Origin: Latilactobacillus fuchuensis DSM 14340 = JCM 11249
Lineage (GTDB): Bacteria > Bacillota > Bacilli > Lactobacillales > Lactobacillaceae
NCBI RefSeq assembly: GCF_000615805.1
Contig: NZ_BAMJ01000021.1
Location: forward strand, 1 to 43,826
DNA length: 43,826 nt
Direction of reading: 5' to 3'
The position numbers and the translations under genes are program-made. Below are positions 1-7,516 of the stretch, one piece after another. Numbering within the stretch: the first letter of the stretch is position 1; every line of letters starts with the position of its first letter. Below the pieces are notes generated by a model. That model made no database searches. It was not told the origin of the DNA and worked only from the letters and a program-made list of their open reading frames with translations.

Positions 1-111
1 ATATTGTTAGTCGATACAAAGGCATTTATTTTAAAGGCGCTGATAGACGAGATACTATTTTATGTATTATTTTTAATGATTAATAAGCAAGGAACAAAAA
101 AAGACGACTAA
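1..111 (+). CDS. C-terminal end of an unidentified membrane protein (partial)
   Basis: The frame is open from the left edge and stops at 109-111, giving 36 residues. The middle is hydrophobic (ALIDEILFYVLFLMI) and the tail is charged (NKQGTKKDD), which looks like a final transmembrane helix with a short cytoplasmic end. It lies 17 nt upstream of the histidine kinase on the same strand, so it is probably in the same transcript. In agr-type loci this place holds a peptide or a peptide-processing membrane protein, but the fragment is too short to assign. It could also be a CPBP-type or immunity protein. Confidence 0.4.
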   Translation: MLLVDTKAFILKALIDEILFYVLFLMINKQGTKKDD

Positions 112-128
112 TATTAATCGTTGTTTTT

Positions 129-1292
129 TTGCCGATTACATTTTTTGCCGATTTATATAGCAACTTATCAGATATTATCCCAATTCTGGCAGGTTATATG
201 ATGTTAAAAACAAAAAAGAAAAAAGATTATCTACTTTTTAGTGAATTGCTACTTTGTGTATTAATCATCAATGGGGTCATTGTTTTCAGCTCAACTGTCA
301 TGCTGCAAATACTACCTAGAAATCAGGTGATTGGCTTTACTCAAATTTTTATACAATTACTGATTGAAATGCTAGCCATTAGTATTATTCTTTTTTATTA
401 TCAAAAAAAGAATCTGCATATATTAAGTGAAAGATATAGTTCTGAAGCGACTTCGTTTTTAATGATGTATTTATTCCTGGTCATGTTGTTGATTACATAC
501 GCCGCTCATTATTACGATGCCTATGATCATTTTGTGATTGGGATTGATGTTTTCTTAATCATTCAAACGCTATTTGTCATCTACCTATTTATGCGAGTCC
601 TCAATCAACAAAAAGAAAAATATGAAACACAAATCGCTAAAAAGGAACTTGACCATTTAAAGGCGTATACGGAAGTTTTAGAAAAAAATCAACAACAAAT
701 TGCTAAATTTAGACACGATTATAAAAACCTATTACTGAGTTTTAAGGAAGCGAGTAGCACCGGCCAAAACGCTAAGTTGACCGAGCAAATTGAAACACTT
801 GAAGACTATTCGAATCGAAGTCTGCCGCAAGATGAGTTTGATTACAAAGCGCTCTATAATATCCAAAATAGTTTTATTAAAAGTCTCTTAATTGCGAAGC
901 TCCATCGAGCAAAGGAATTGAAAATTCAATGCCATTTTGAATGTCAAGAACCAATCGAGACGTTGCCAATGCCGATTTTTGACGGTGTTCGAATGCTGGG
1001 AATTCTATTGGATAATGCGCTAGAAGCCGCTGCCGAAAGTCGGGATAAAGTGATTGATATTATGATTTATCAAGATGATTCGCAAATTGAATTTCTAATT
1101 AAGAATACTTATGAAGATGCCAGTCTGGCACTTGATCAGTTACAACAAAAGGGCCACTCAACTAAAGCGGGCCATTCAGGACTTGGCCTGAATACGGTTC
1201 AGGAATTCAAACAAAAATACACTAATCTATTCGTTCAATATCAGCGAGTAGATTCAGTATTCTCAACCCAAGTTATCTTAATGAAAGATTGA
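129..1292 (+). CDS. AgrC-like peptide-pheromone sensor histidine kinase (HPK10 type)
   Basis: Membrane sensor of a two-component quorum-sensing system; it would autophosphorylate and pass phosphate to the regulator 10 nt downstream. Residues 10-160 are mostly hydrophobic, with about five or six membrane segments and no large external domain, as in AgrC/PlnB-type receptors. A short coiled linker follows (about 160-190), then the phospho-acceptor motif FRHDYKN with His196. The GHKL ATPase domain shows the N box LDNALEAA (Asn296) and the G box GLGLN (351-355). The start is uncertain: TTG at 129 has no good ribosome binding site, the nearest (AAGGAA, about 89-94) being far upstream, and the T-rich start could hide an indel. 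No pheromone gene is visible in the window. Confidence 0.9.
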   Translation: MPITFFADLYSNLSDIIPILAGYMMLKTKKKKDYLLFSELLLCVLIINGVIVFSSTVMLQILPRNQVIGFTQIFIQLLIEMLAISIILFYYQKKNLHILSERYSSEATSFLMMYLFLVMLLITYAAHYYDAYDHFVIGIDVFLIIQTLFVIYLFMRVLNQQKEKYETQIAKKELDHLKAYTEVLEKNQQQIAKFRHDYKNLLLSFKEASSTGQNAKLTEQIETLEDYSNRSLPQDEFDYKALYNIQNSFIKSLLIAKLHRAKELKIQCHFECQEPIETLPMPIFDGVRMLGILLDNALEAAAESRDKVIDIMIYQDDSQIEFLIKNTYEDASLALDQLQQKGHSTKAGHSGLGLNTVQEFKQKYTNLFVQYQRVDSVFSTQVILMKD

Positions 1293-1302
1293 AGGCGAAC
1301 AG

Positions 1303-2046
1303 ATGTCCTATCCCATTATTCTTTGCGAAGACCAAATTGTACAATTGAATCAACTAGAAACCATTATTCAGAACTATATCCTTTTTCATACAGATTTATT
1401 TAAAATCCAATTAAAAACGCAAAGCCCATTGGAAGTGCTTAAATATCTAGAGAAATTTAATCCGAAACAGGGGACTTATTTTTTAGACATTGATTTGGCG
1501 AGTTCACTGGATGGCATCGACTTGGCTGAACGGATTCGAGCAAGTGATGTTCAGGCCAAGATTATCTTTGTAACCACCCACGATGAAATGATGCCGTTGA
1601 CGCTACGACGGCGGGTTGAAGCGCTGGGGTTTGTGACCAAGGATCAACCACTAGATGATTATCGAGCTGAAATTGTTGACTTGTTAACATTGGCGCAACA
1701 GCGAATTGATGCGACTCGGGAGAGTCAATCACAGGCCTTTACATTTTCGATTGGTTCCCAGACCTTTTCAATTGATAAACAGGAAATTGAGCTAATCGAA
1801 CCGTCAGACTTACCGCATCGGGTGCTGTTGAATACCAAGAATGGACATTACGAATTCTATGGCAATTTAAATGAACTAGGGGAGAAATATCCCTATTTAT
1901 TTAGAATCAATCGGAATTGTCTAGCAAATCTGAACAACATGACAGAGATTGATTTTAAGTCGCGTGAAATTCATTTTGGTGCGGAGTTATCAAGACAGTT
2001 TTCGATTGGCAAGGCTAAAAAGATTAAGGCACAGTTAAAGCTGTAG
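1303..2046 (+). CDS. LytTR-family response regulator (AgrA/PlnC-like)
   Basis: Transcriptional regulator paired with the kinase just upstream. Residues 1-125 form a receiver domain; FLDID places the likely phospho-acceptor at Asp62 by analogy with AgrA. Residues about 145-245 form a LytTR DNA-binding domain (PHRVLLNTKNGHYEFYG ... FRINRNCLANL ... FSIGKAKKIK). The length of 247 aa is normal for the AgrA/PlnC/SppR group. Such regulators bind paired direct repeats upstream of bacteriocin or pheromone genes. Targets are not certain here; a direct repeat at 2454-2480 is one weak candidate. It is followed by an intrinsic terminator. Confidence 0.93.
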   Translation: MSYPIILCEDQIVQLNQLETIIQNYILFHTDLFKIQLKTQSPLEVLKYLEKFNPKQGTYFLDIDLASSLDGIDLAERIRASDVQAKIIFVTTHDEMMPLTLRRRVEALGFVTKDQPLDDYRAEIVDLLTLAQQRIDATRESQSQAFTFSIGSQTFSIDKQEIELIEPSDLPHRVLLNTKNGHYEFYGNLNELGEKYPYLFRINRNCLANLNNMTEIDFKSREIHFGAELSRQFSIGKAKKIKAQLKL

Positions 2047-2081
2047 TTGGTGACTACGTTGTGCTAGAGCGTATAAAAAAT

Positions 2082-2108
2082 AAAAAGCCCACAAATTGTG
2101 GCTTTTTA
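2082..2108. terminator. Bidirectional intrinsic terminator
   Basis: AAAAAGCCCACAA and TTGTGGCTTTTT form a hairpin with A and T runs on both sides. It ends the kinase/regulator transcript and, on the other strand, the small gene at 2116-2310. Confidence 0.8.
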
Positions 2109-2115
2109 CATGGTG

Positions 2116-2310
2116 TCAATTATGACACGTCAGATTTCGTTGTAAATTCCAGATAACAATGCTATTACTGATAACCATTAATAAAAGCAACCAGTAAATA
2201 AGTCCGGTATATTCTTGAGTAGAAAAGGCCGGTAGGAATAACAGAATGACTAATAAGGCATTGGTGATTTGAGCGGCAATTAAGGTGATTCGTTTAGGGA
2301 TGACGGGCAT
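2116..2310 (-). CDS. Small two-helix membrane protein, unknown function
   Basis: A 64-residue protein with two hydrophobic stretches (about 8-28 and 36-54) and short polar ends. The start is supported by a strong GGAGG 7 nt before the ATG on the minus strand. It is convergent with the response regulator and shares its terminator. Size and location next to a pheromone-type two-component system fit a bacteriocin immunity or small accessory membrane protein, but no family signature is visible, so function is left open. Confidence 0.6.
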   Translation of the reverse strand: MPVIPKRITLIAAQITNALLVILLFLPAFSTQEYTGLIYWLLLLMVISNSIVIWNLQRNLTCHN

Positions 2311-2453
2311 TGAAAAGCCTCCAATAATGAGTTTGAATTAATCGTGCAAAAATTTAGAACAAATCAATTGCAAGTCGATTTAAAGCAGGTCTGTCTAATT
2401 GGTTAATCGCTAACTTAGTTCTATTCAGTTTGCGCCATTTACAGGTCTATGAC

Positions 2454-2480
2454 TATCATGTTTGGCCATGTATCATGTTT
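2454..2480. repeat. Direct repeat of TATCATGTTT, possible regulator site
   Basis: TATCATGTTT occurs at 2454-2463 and again at 2471-2480, a 17-bp period. TTTACAGG also recurs nearby (about 2438-2445 and 2479-2486). The repeats lie in the 220-bp gap upstream of the minus-strand gene at 2116-2310. LytTR regulators bind paired direct repeats, but the spacing here is shorter than the usual 21-bp period, so a regulatory role is only a guess. The rest of 2311-2532 shows nothing clear. Confidence 0.3.
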
Positions 2481-2532
2481 ACAGGGCTGCGTACGCTAAG
2501 ACATTGTGGAATGCCGAATGATTAAGTATATT

Positions 2533-2922
2533 CTATCGATTCTTTATCAATTGATAACCACCGATAAGCACACCCAAAGCGATTGAATAGGCTAGTGAAA
2601 TATAATCTAATTTAATCATATTTTTAATCGGTATTAATACGATATAGGCTAAACCGCTCAGACAAATAATGTACAAAGTAGAGTAAAGGTACATCGTAAT
2701 GTTGTTTTTATCCGAATTACGATCCTTCTTTCGATAAAACCTAATTTTTAATATCGAAAATAAGCGATAGGCCAATAATAAAAGTAAACTTTTTAAAAAA
2801 ATAAGGCTCATGGTCGTATTACTTTTAAATTCAGTAACTATTAGCGCTCCTAATAAAAATAATAAACGATAATTGTCATGTTTGTTATATTGATTGAAAT
2901 CAAATAATTTAATGTTTTTAAT
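2533..2922 (-). CDS. Hypothetical membrane protein, probably starting at a non-ATG codon
   Basis: The shortest reading starts at ATG 2811 (92 aa), but that ATG has no ribosome binding site. The same frame is open and protein-like upstream, adding a further hydrophobic stretch (YRLLFLLGALIV) back to an ATT codon at 2922. A purine-rich site AGGGTGGTG lies just upstream of it, giving about 129 aa with about four membrane segments. An in-frame TGA precedes the ATT. Either an ATT start is used, or a small indel separates the gene from its true start. No family was recognised. Neighbours suggest a role near the quorum-sensing or immunity genes. Confidence 0.5.
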   Translation of the reverse strand: MKNIKLFDFNQYNKHDNYRLLFLLGALIVTEFKSNTTMSLIFLKSLLLLLAYRLFSILKIRFYRKKDRNSDKNNITMYLYSTLYIICLSGLAYIVLIPIKNMIKLDYISLAYSIALGVLIGGYQLIKNR

Positions 2923-3156
2923 TTTAGCTCACCACCCTATCTAAAATGCGCCTTTGTCACTATTTATTTTTTGTACAAGTGAATCATAGCAGAATTTATT
3001 TAGTTGTGAGCGAAAGCTTCCTGAACCATATTAAAAAGTTTCTTGAGCCCGATAATTTGTTGGGCTTTACGTTCATGAAGCTTTTGGATAGGGCTCGGGA
3101 ATGGTTTTATTGGCGGGGTGCAAAATAAGGTATATTAACTTTAGCAAAAAGGAGTT

Positions 3157-3204
3157 GTGACTAATAAAATTTTAGAAAAAATCAATTCGGCAATAAAGCA
3201 TTAA
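3157..3204 (+). CDS. Possible 15-residue leader peptide upstream of the CPBP gene
   Basis: GTG at 3157 opens a 15-codon frame (MTNKILEKINSAIKH) ending in TAA at 3202-3204, 17 nt before the CPBP start. AAAGGAG precedes it, but only 2 nt from the GTG, which is too close for normal initiation. A TATATT box at 3131-3136 could be the -10 of a promoter for this stretch. It may be a leader peptide, a gene remnant or chance. Confidence 0.2.
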   Translation: MTNKILEKINSAIKH

Positions 3205-3221
3205 AAGTGGGAGGTCTTGCC

Positions 3222-3896
3222 ATGCGAATCAAATTAGAATATTCAGGTTTAGGGACTGTCTTTATGTTTTTTATCGTGTATCAATTAATGATTGCACCTG
3301 AAAGTATATTGACTATTATTAATAATACAATGGTCAGTAAGCTTCTAGAAAGCACGATGCTAATTCTAGCGACCCTATTCATTTTTTACACCTATAACTA
3401 CGTTAATCAGATTAACTATTGGCAAGGAGGCCTTTTCAAAAAAAGAGAACACAGTTGGCTGCCTTTGGTTATTTCGATATGGATATTATTATTTCTACAA
3501 TGGGGAGATTCATTTTTAATAGCCAAAGGAATTATTTCAAATACACAAAACCAAACCGAACTCTTAAAGAAATTTGATGATTATCCTATCTATATGTTAA
3601 TTTCAGGAAACGTAATGGCACCATTTATAGAAGAATTAATCTTTAGGGGGCTATTTTATAAATTATTATTTAACGCCATCGACGCGGACCAATTTAAAAA
3701 AAGGGTTCTGTTTTTGATAATATTCTTAAATACAATCATTTTTGCAGTGCCACATCTCAGTAGTGTATCTTTTGATTTTATCCCGTACATGTTAATCGCT
3801 ATCATATTTTCAATCAATTTTATTTACTACAAAAATATAGAAATCCCAATTGTACTACATATGATGAATAACCTGATTGCTAGTTTTTTAGTGTAA
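3222..3896 (+). CDS. CPBP-family intramembrane glutamic protease
   Basis: Predicted integral membrane protease of the CAAX/bacteriocin-processing (CPBP, Abi) family; in lactobacilli such proteins often give self-immunity to bacteriocins or process peptides. The three family motifs are visible in the second half: EELIFRG (the EExxxR motif), FAVPH (FxxxH) and HMMNN (HxxxN), embedded in hydrophobic helices. ATG 3222 is chosen because GGGAGG lies 7 nt upstream; a GTG at 3207 in the same frame lacks a site. The protein is 224 aa, a usual length. It stands alone between two terminators, near the kinase/regulator pair, so an immunity role is plausible but inferred. Confidence 0.88.
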   Translation: MRIKLEYSGLGTVFMFFIVYQLMIAPESILTIINNTMVSKLLESTMLILATLFIFYTYNYVNQINYWQGGLFKKREHSWLPLVISIWILLFLQWGDSFLIAKGIISNTQNQTELLKKFDDYPIYMLISGNVMAPFIEELIFRGLFYKLLFNAIDADQFKKRVLFLIIFLNTIIFAVPHLSSVSFDFIPYMLIAIIFSINFIYYKNIEIPIVLHMMNNLIASFLV

Positions 3897-3941
3897 GGCC
3901 TTATTGTAAATACAAGACAGCAGACCATAAAATAGTTGGTG

Positions 3942-3999
3942 CTAAAAAGGGCCACGATTATTCAACGTTAAGTTGCTGATAATCGTGGTCCTTTTTAGG
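3942..3999. terminator. Bidirectional intrinsic terminator
   Basis: A long hairpin with arms CTAAAAAGGGCCACGATTAT and ATAATCGTGGTCCTTTTTAG. It ends both the CPBP gene and the convergent YslB gene. Confidence 0.85.
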
Positions 4000-4006
4000 T
4001 GTTTCT

Positions 4007-4672
4007 TTAATGTTTCTTGCGGTGTAATTCACGTCGACTTGGTAGGTCACTGACGCTTTGCGTAGGTGCTGCGGCGGGTTCGGCCGGTTGCGGCGTGGTT
4101 GGTGTTGGTTGTTCAATGGGTGGTTCAGGTTGGACTGGTGTGGGCACTACTTCAGCAATGGGCTGGTTGGCAGCGGCCGTTGGTGGTGCGGGTGCATCAG
4201 TTAACGTAATCGAATCGGGTGTTGCTTCCGTTTCAATCGGGGCTTTTGAATCAGTTTGGACAAAGATTGTTACGTTTTTGTGATTATCAATCGTTGCTTT
4301 GGCTTCAGTCACCACTCGGAGTTGGCTTTCGACCGTTTGAGCAATAAAGCCGGCTTCTAATTGGAAATCGGGTTCATCGAAATCGTTGAGACGATCAGTC
4401 ACGATTTGACCGGTTAGTGTAAAGAAGTAAGTTTCTTTTTTATGTTTGGTTAATGTTAATTGACCGAAGTTAATCTGTGCGAAAAATGTGCATAAGTCGT
4501 CAACCGAGGCGAGCGGAAATTGGGTTGCGAGTTGTTTACCGGCCCAATAACTGATTTCCGAATTTTCGCTGCCCAGAATTGCGGGTAATAGGACGTCGCG
4601 TAAGGTGGCTTGGTTTAAATAAGCAGTTGGTTGGTCGTTGTGCGTTAGTTGTGAATAAAGTGAATGAGTCAC
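4007..4672 (-). CDS. YslB-like protein (DUF2507) with a long Pro/Thr/Ala-rich tail
   Basis: Residues 1-145 match the YslB/DUF2507 family (RDVLLPAILG, YWAGKQLATQFP), cytoplasmic proteins of unclear function usually of about 150 aa. This one is 221 aa. The extra C-terminal 75 residues are low-complexity, rich in proline, threonine, alanine and glutamate (QPEPPIEQPTPTTPQP), and end in a basic stretch (SRRELHRKKH). The tail is probably disordered. A GGAG site (AAGGAGTGCCACC) precedes the ATG. It is divergent from murI, a neighbour also seen in other Firmicutes. Confidence 0.8.
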   Translation of the reverse strand: MTHSLYSQLTHNDQPTAYLNQATLRDVLLPAILGSENSEISYWAGKQLATQFPLASVDDLCTFFAQINFGQLTLTKHKKETYFFTLTGQIVTDRLNDFDEPDFQLEAGFIAQTVESQLRVVTEAKATIDNHKNVTIFVQTDSKAPIETEATPDSITLTDAPAPPTAAANQPIAEVVPTPVQPEPPIEQPTPTTPQPAEPAAAPTQSVSDLPSRRELHRKKH

Positions 4673-4834
4673 GGTGGCACTCCTTTAAGGAACAATTTTT
4701 TAATAAGTTATGGTCATTATACCGCGAAATACAATTATTTTTTAGTATTTAAAGGCTAGTCGGTTGAATTTTAATGAAAAAAAAGAGAAAATAGAGTTTA
4801 CGAATGAATTCTGAGATGAAAAGAGATTTGCTGC

Positions 4835-5659
4835 ATGAAAAAACAACCGATTGGTTTTATGGATTCAGGGGTTGGCGGGCTGACTGTGTTAAAAGAAGCG
4901 ATGCGTCAACTCCCCAATGAAGACCTCATTTTTATTGGCGACCAAGCGCGCCTACCATACGGTGAAAAGCCTGCAGAAATCGTTAAAGGTTTTGCTTGGC
5001 AGATGACCAATTTTTTAGTGCGCCATGAAATCAAGGCATTGGTCGTAGCTTGCAATACGGCGACGGCTGCGGCTTTGCCCGATTTACAAGCGCAATTAGC
5101 CATTCCAGTGATTGGTGTGATTGCGCCGGGCAGTCAGTTGGCTAGTACGGTCACCAAGAATCAACAAGTGGGCGTGATTGCGACGACCGGGACGATTCAA
5201 AGCGGGGCCTATTCGCAACAGTTAAAAGCGTTAGTGCCAGAAATGACAGTCAACGGATTGGCCGTTCCCGATTTTGTGATGATGATTGAAGCCAATCAGC
5301 GTCACGGTGCTGCGGTCCAACAAAAGGTTAATCAGTTATTGGCACCGTTAAAGATGAGTCAAATTGATACGTTAATCTTGGGTTGTACCCATTTTCCATT
5401 ATTAGCAACGGCGATTCAAACGGCAGTCGGTCCAAACGTGACGTTAGTCGATCCAGCGAAAGCGGCGGTTGCCGATTTAGTGCAGGTGCTATCCGACAGA
5501 CAAGTATTGGCCGACACACAACAAGCTGGTCGACTCCAAACATTCACGACGGGGCAAGTCAGCGACTTCACACCAATTGCCCGTCAATGGTTGGGCTTAC
5601 CTGATTTAAACGCCCAACAAGTCACAATTCAAGGAGAAAAAAATGATGGTCCGAACTGA
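4835..5659 (+). CDS. murI: Glutamate racemase
   Basis: Converts L-glutamate to D-glutamate for peptidoglycan in the cytoplasm. The N-terminus GFMDSGVGGLTVL is typical, and the two catalytic cysteines are visible: Cys73 in VACNTA and Cys184 in LGCTHFPLL. The length of 274 aa is normal. The upstream ribosome binding site is weak (GATGAAAAGAGA). The stop overlaps the start of the rdgB fusion by 17 nt, and yfcE follows, so murI-rdgB-yfcE is probably one operon, matching the racE-rph-ysnA-ysnB order known from Bacillus. Confidence 0.96.
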   Translation: MKKQPIGFMDSGVGGLTVLKEAMRQLPNEDLIFIGDQARLPYGEKPAEIVKGFAWQMTNFLVRHEIKALVVACNTATAAALPDLQAQLAIPVIGVIAPGSQLASTVTKNQQVGVIATTGTIQSGAYSQQLKALVPEMTVNGLAVPDFVMMIEANQRHGAAVQQKVNQLLAPLKMSQIDTLILGCTHFPLLATAIQTAVGPNVTLVDPAKAAVADLVQVLSDRQVLADTQQAGRLQTFTTGQVSDFTPIARQWLGLPDLNAQQVTIQGEKNDGPN

Positions 5660-6884
5660 TAATCGAGCAGTCAATGATGTCCGGCCGCTGCAAGTGCAGT
5701 GGCGTTATTTAACGCAACAACCGGCTTCTGTTTTATGGCAACGGGGAATTACTAAAATAATGGTTGCTGCTTATTGGCAAACTAAGGCTGCCGGTTTAGT
5801 GGTCACGGGGACTGGCCTGACTGCTGGCCAAATAGACTGGTTACAAGCGGCGCTATTACCGTTAGTCTCTGCGGAGGCTTTGACGCAACAACAATTAGTG
5901 GTCACTATCACAACTTTAGAAAACGATGGCGGTCAATTGGCCGAAGCCTTTAACGCCACGATTGGTGCCTTACAATTGTTGCCAGATACGTTGCTGGACC
6001 AACAAGTGCCGTGCGCGGTCAGTGTTGGCGTGATGGCAGATCAAACGACATTAGTTGATTTAACCTTAGCTGAAGAAGAAATTGCCATTAGTCAAATGAC
6101 GATGGTTGCCACCGCGCAGGAACAAGTTGGCGCGTTGACGTTAAGTGGACAACCTGTGGATAGCAGTCTGTTTAATGAATTAATTCTACGCGCGAGTCAA
6201 GGTTGTACGCGGACGACCGCCCAATTCCAAGCCAGTTTTCAACAAGCTGTTCAACCGGTCATGGCAGCGGGGATACCGGATGTCGGGACGATTGTGATTG
6301 CGACTAAGAATCCGGGGAAAGCGCGCGAATTCGAAGCGGTCTTTGCAAAGGCTGGTCTCAAGGTTAAAACCTTGTTGGATTATCCTGAATTACCCGAGAT
6401 TGATGAAACCGGTCAGACCTTTGAAGCCAATGCGCGCTTAAAGGCCGATCAAATCGCCGCCATTTTGAAATTGCCAGTGCTGGCGGATGATTCTGGCTTA
6501 ATGGTCGATGCCCTTGATGGTCGGCCCGGGATTTATTCGGCCCGTTTTGCCGGTGACCATAACGATGCGGGCAATAATGCGAAGTTATTGTTTGAATTAA
6601 CCGGTGTACCGACTGAGAAGCGGACCGCCACGTTCCATTCAACTTTGGCCTTTGCTAAACCCGATCGCCCGAACGAAGATTTGGTCGTTGAAGGCAACGT
6701 TGCTGGGCGGATACTCGGGATTCCCCGGGGCGATAATGGCTTTGGTTATGACCCCTTGTTTTACGTTCCTGAATTAGATGCCAGTATGGCAGAATTATCG
6801 TTAGCTCAAAAAAATCAAGTCAGCCATCGGGCGCGGGCCATTGCGAATTTGGAACCCGTTTGGCGTGATTGGTTAGCGGATTAA
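5643..6884 (+). CDS. rdgB: RdgB/HAM1 XTP/dITP diphosphatase with a degenerate RNase PH domain at the N-terminus
   Basis: The C-terminal 200 residues (from about 216) are a complete HAM1 enzyme that removes ITP, dITP and XTP: TKNPGK (221-226), FEANA (260-264), ADDSG (281-285), FGYDP (367-371) and SHR (394-396). The N-terminal 210 residues look like a decayed RNase PH: RTDNRAVNDVRPLQV, SVLWQRGITKIMVAA, NDGGQLAEAFNATIGA and AVSVGVMADQTTLVDL align by eye with that family. The central GRT...IGRALR block is missing and the phosphate-binding GTRTASITGA region is not kept. RNase PH activity is therefore unlikely. A good AAGGAG site precedes ATGATG; the start overlaps the end of murI. Confidence 0.93.
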   Translation: MMVRTDNRAVNDVRPLQVQWRYLTQQPASVLWQRGITKIMVAAYWQTKAAGLVVTGTGLTAGQIDWLQAALLPLVSAEALTQQQLVVTITTLENDGGQLAEAFNATIGALQLLPDTLLDQQVPCAVSVGVMADQTTLVDLTLAEEEIAISQMTMVATAQEQVGALTLSGQPVDSSLFNELILRASQGCTRTTAQFQASFQQAVQPVMAAGIPDVGTIVIATKNPGKAREFEAVFAKAGLKVKTLLDYPELPEIDETGQTFEANARLKADQIAAILKLPVLADDSGLMVDALDGRPGIYSARFAGDHNDAGNNAKLLFELTGVPTEKRTATFHSTLAFAKPDRPNEDLVVEGNVAGRILGIPRGDNGFGYDPLFYVPELDASMAELSLAQKNQVSHRARAIANLEPVWRDWLAD

Positions 6885-6901
6885 TTAAAGGAGGCTTTTT
6901 G

Positions 6902-7420
6902 ATGCGTTTAGTAGTCGTTAGTGATAGTCATGGTGATCGGGATATTTTGGTACAGCTACAAGCCCATTATCAAGGACAAGACGTGACCTTTTTACATTGT
7001 GGCGATTCCGAATTAAGACAAGACGATGCGGTCTTTGAACAGATGGCCGGCGTTGAAGGGAATATGGATTGGCACGACCAGTTTCCAGATAAAGTGATGT
7101 TATCAATTGAACAACAGCGGATTCTAATGACGCACGGCCACTTATATGGCGTTAATTTCGGCTTAACCAACTTATTATTGGCTGGACAAGCCGAAGATGC
7201 TAATCTGATTTTTTACGGCCACACGCATCAATTAGCGTGTGCTACCCATGAAGGCATTTTGATGTTAAATCCGGGGAGCATTTCACAGCCACGCGGGCAA
7301 TTCCAGAAAATCGGTGGGACATACGCCGTGGTTGATGTTTCCGAGCAAGCTTATGAGGTGCAATATTATAACCGCGACTTTGAAGCGGTCGAACGCCTAA
7401 AATTTAAATTCAACCGTTAA
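6902..7420 (+). CDS. YfcE/MJ0936-type metallophosphoesterase
   Basis: Cytoplasmic calcineurin-like phosphodiesterase (YsnB/YfcE group), 172 aa. Metal-binding motifs appear in order: SDSHGD near the N-terminus, HCGDSE, EGNMD, MTHGHLYG and GHTHQ, followed by NPGSISQPRG. ATG 6902 is preferred because AAAGGAGG lies 7 nt upstream; the longer GTG reading overlaps rdgB. It ends the murI-rdgB operon. The natural substrate is unknown for most members of the family. Confidence 0.92.
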   Translation: MRLVVVSDSHGDRDILVQLQAHYQGQDVTFLHCGDSELRQDDAVFEQMAGVEGNMDWHDQFPDKVMLSIEQQRILMTHGHLYGVNFGLTNLLLAGQAEDANLIFYGHTHQLACATHEGILMLNPGSISQPRGQFQKIGGTYAVVDVSEQAYEVQYYNRDFEAVERLKFKFNR

Positions 7421-7424
7421 AGGT

Positions 7425-7467
7425 AAAGACTATCCAAAGATTACAGCAAATGGATAGTCTTTTTTTG
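7425..7467 (+). terminator. Intrinsic terminator of the murI-rdgB-yfcE operon
   Basis: AAAGACTATCC and GGATAGTCTTTTTTT form a strong hairpin followed by a T run. Confidence 0.88.
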
Positions 7468-7516
7468 ATTCAGTTTGATACAATAACAAGGTAAAGTGGT
7501 CCAATGGAGGTTAGTG

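Noticed and set aside
2946-3128. A 60-codon frame (MRLCHYLFFVQVNHS...) on the plus strand
   Set aside because: No ribosome binding site, no recognisable domain and mixed composition; probably non-coding.
4017-4283. An 88-residue Gly/Val/Ser-rich frame on the plus strand
   Set aside because: It is the shadow of the low-complexity Pro/Thr tail of the YslB-like gene on the other strand.
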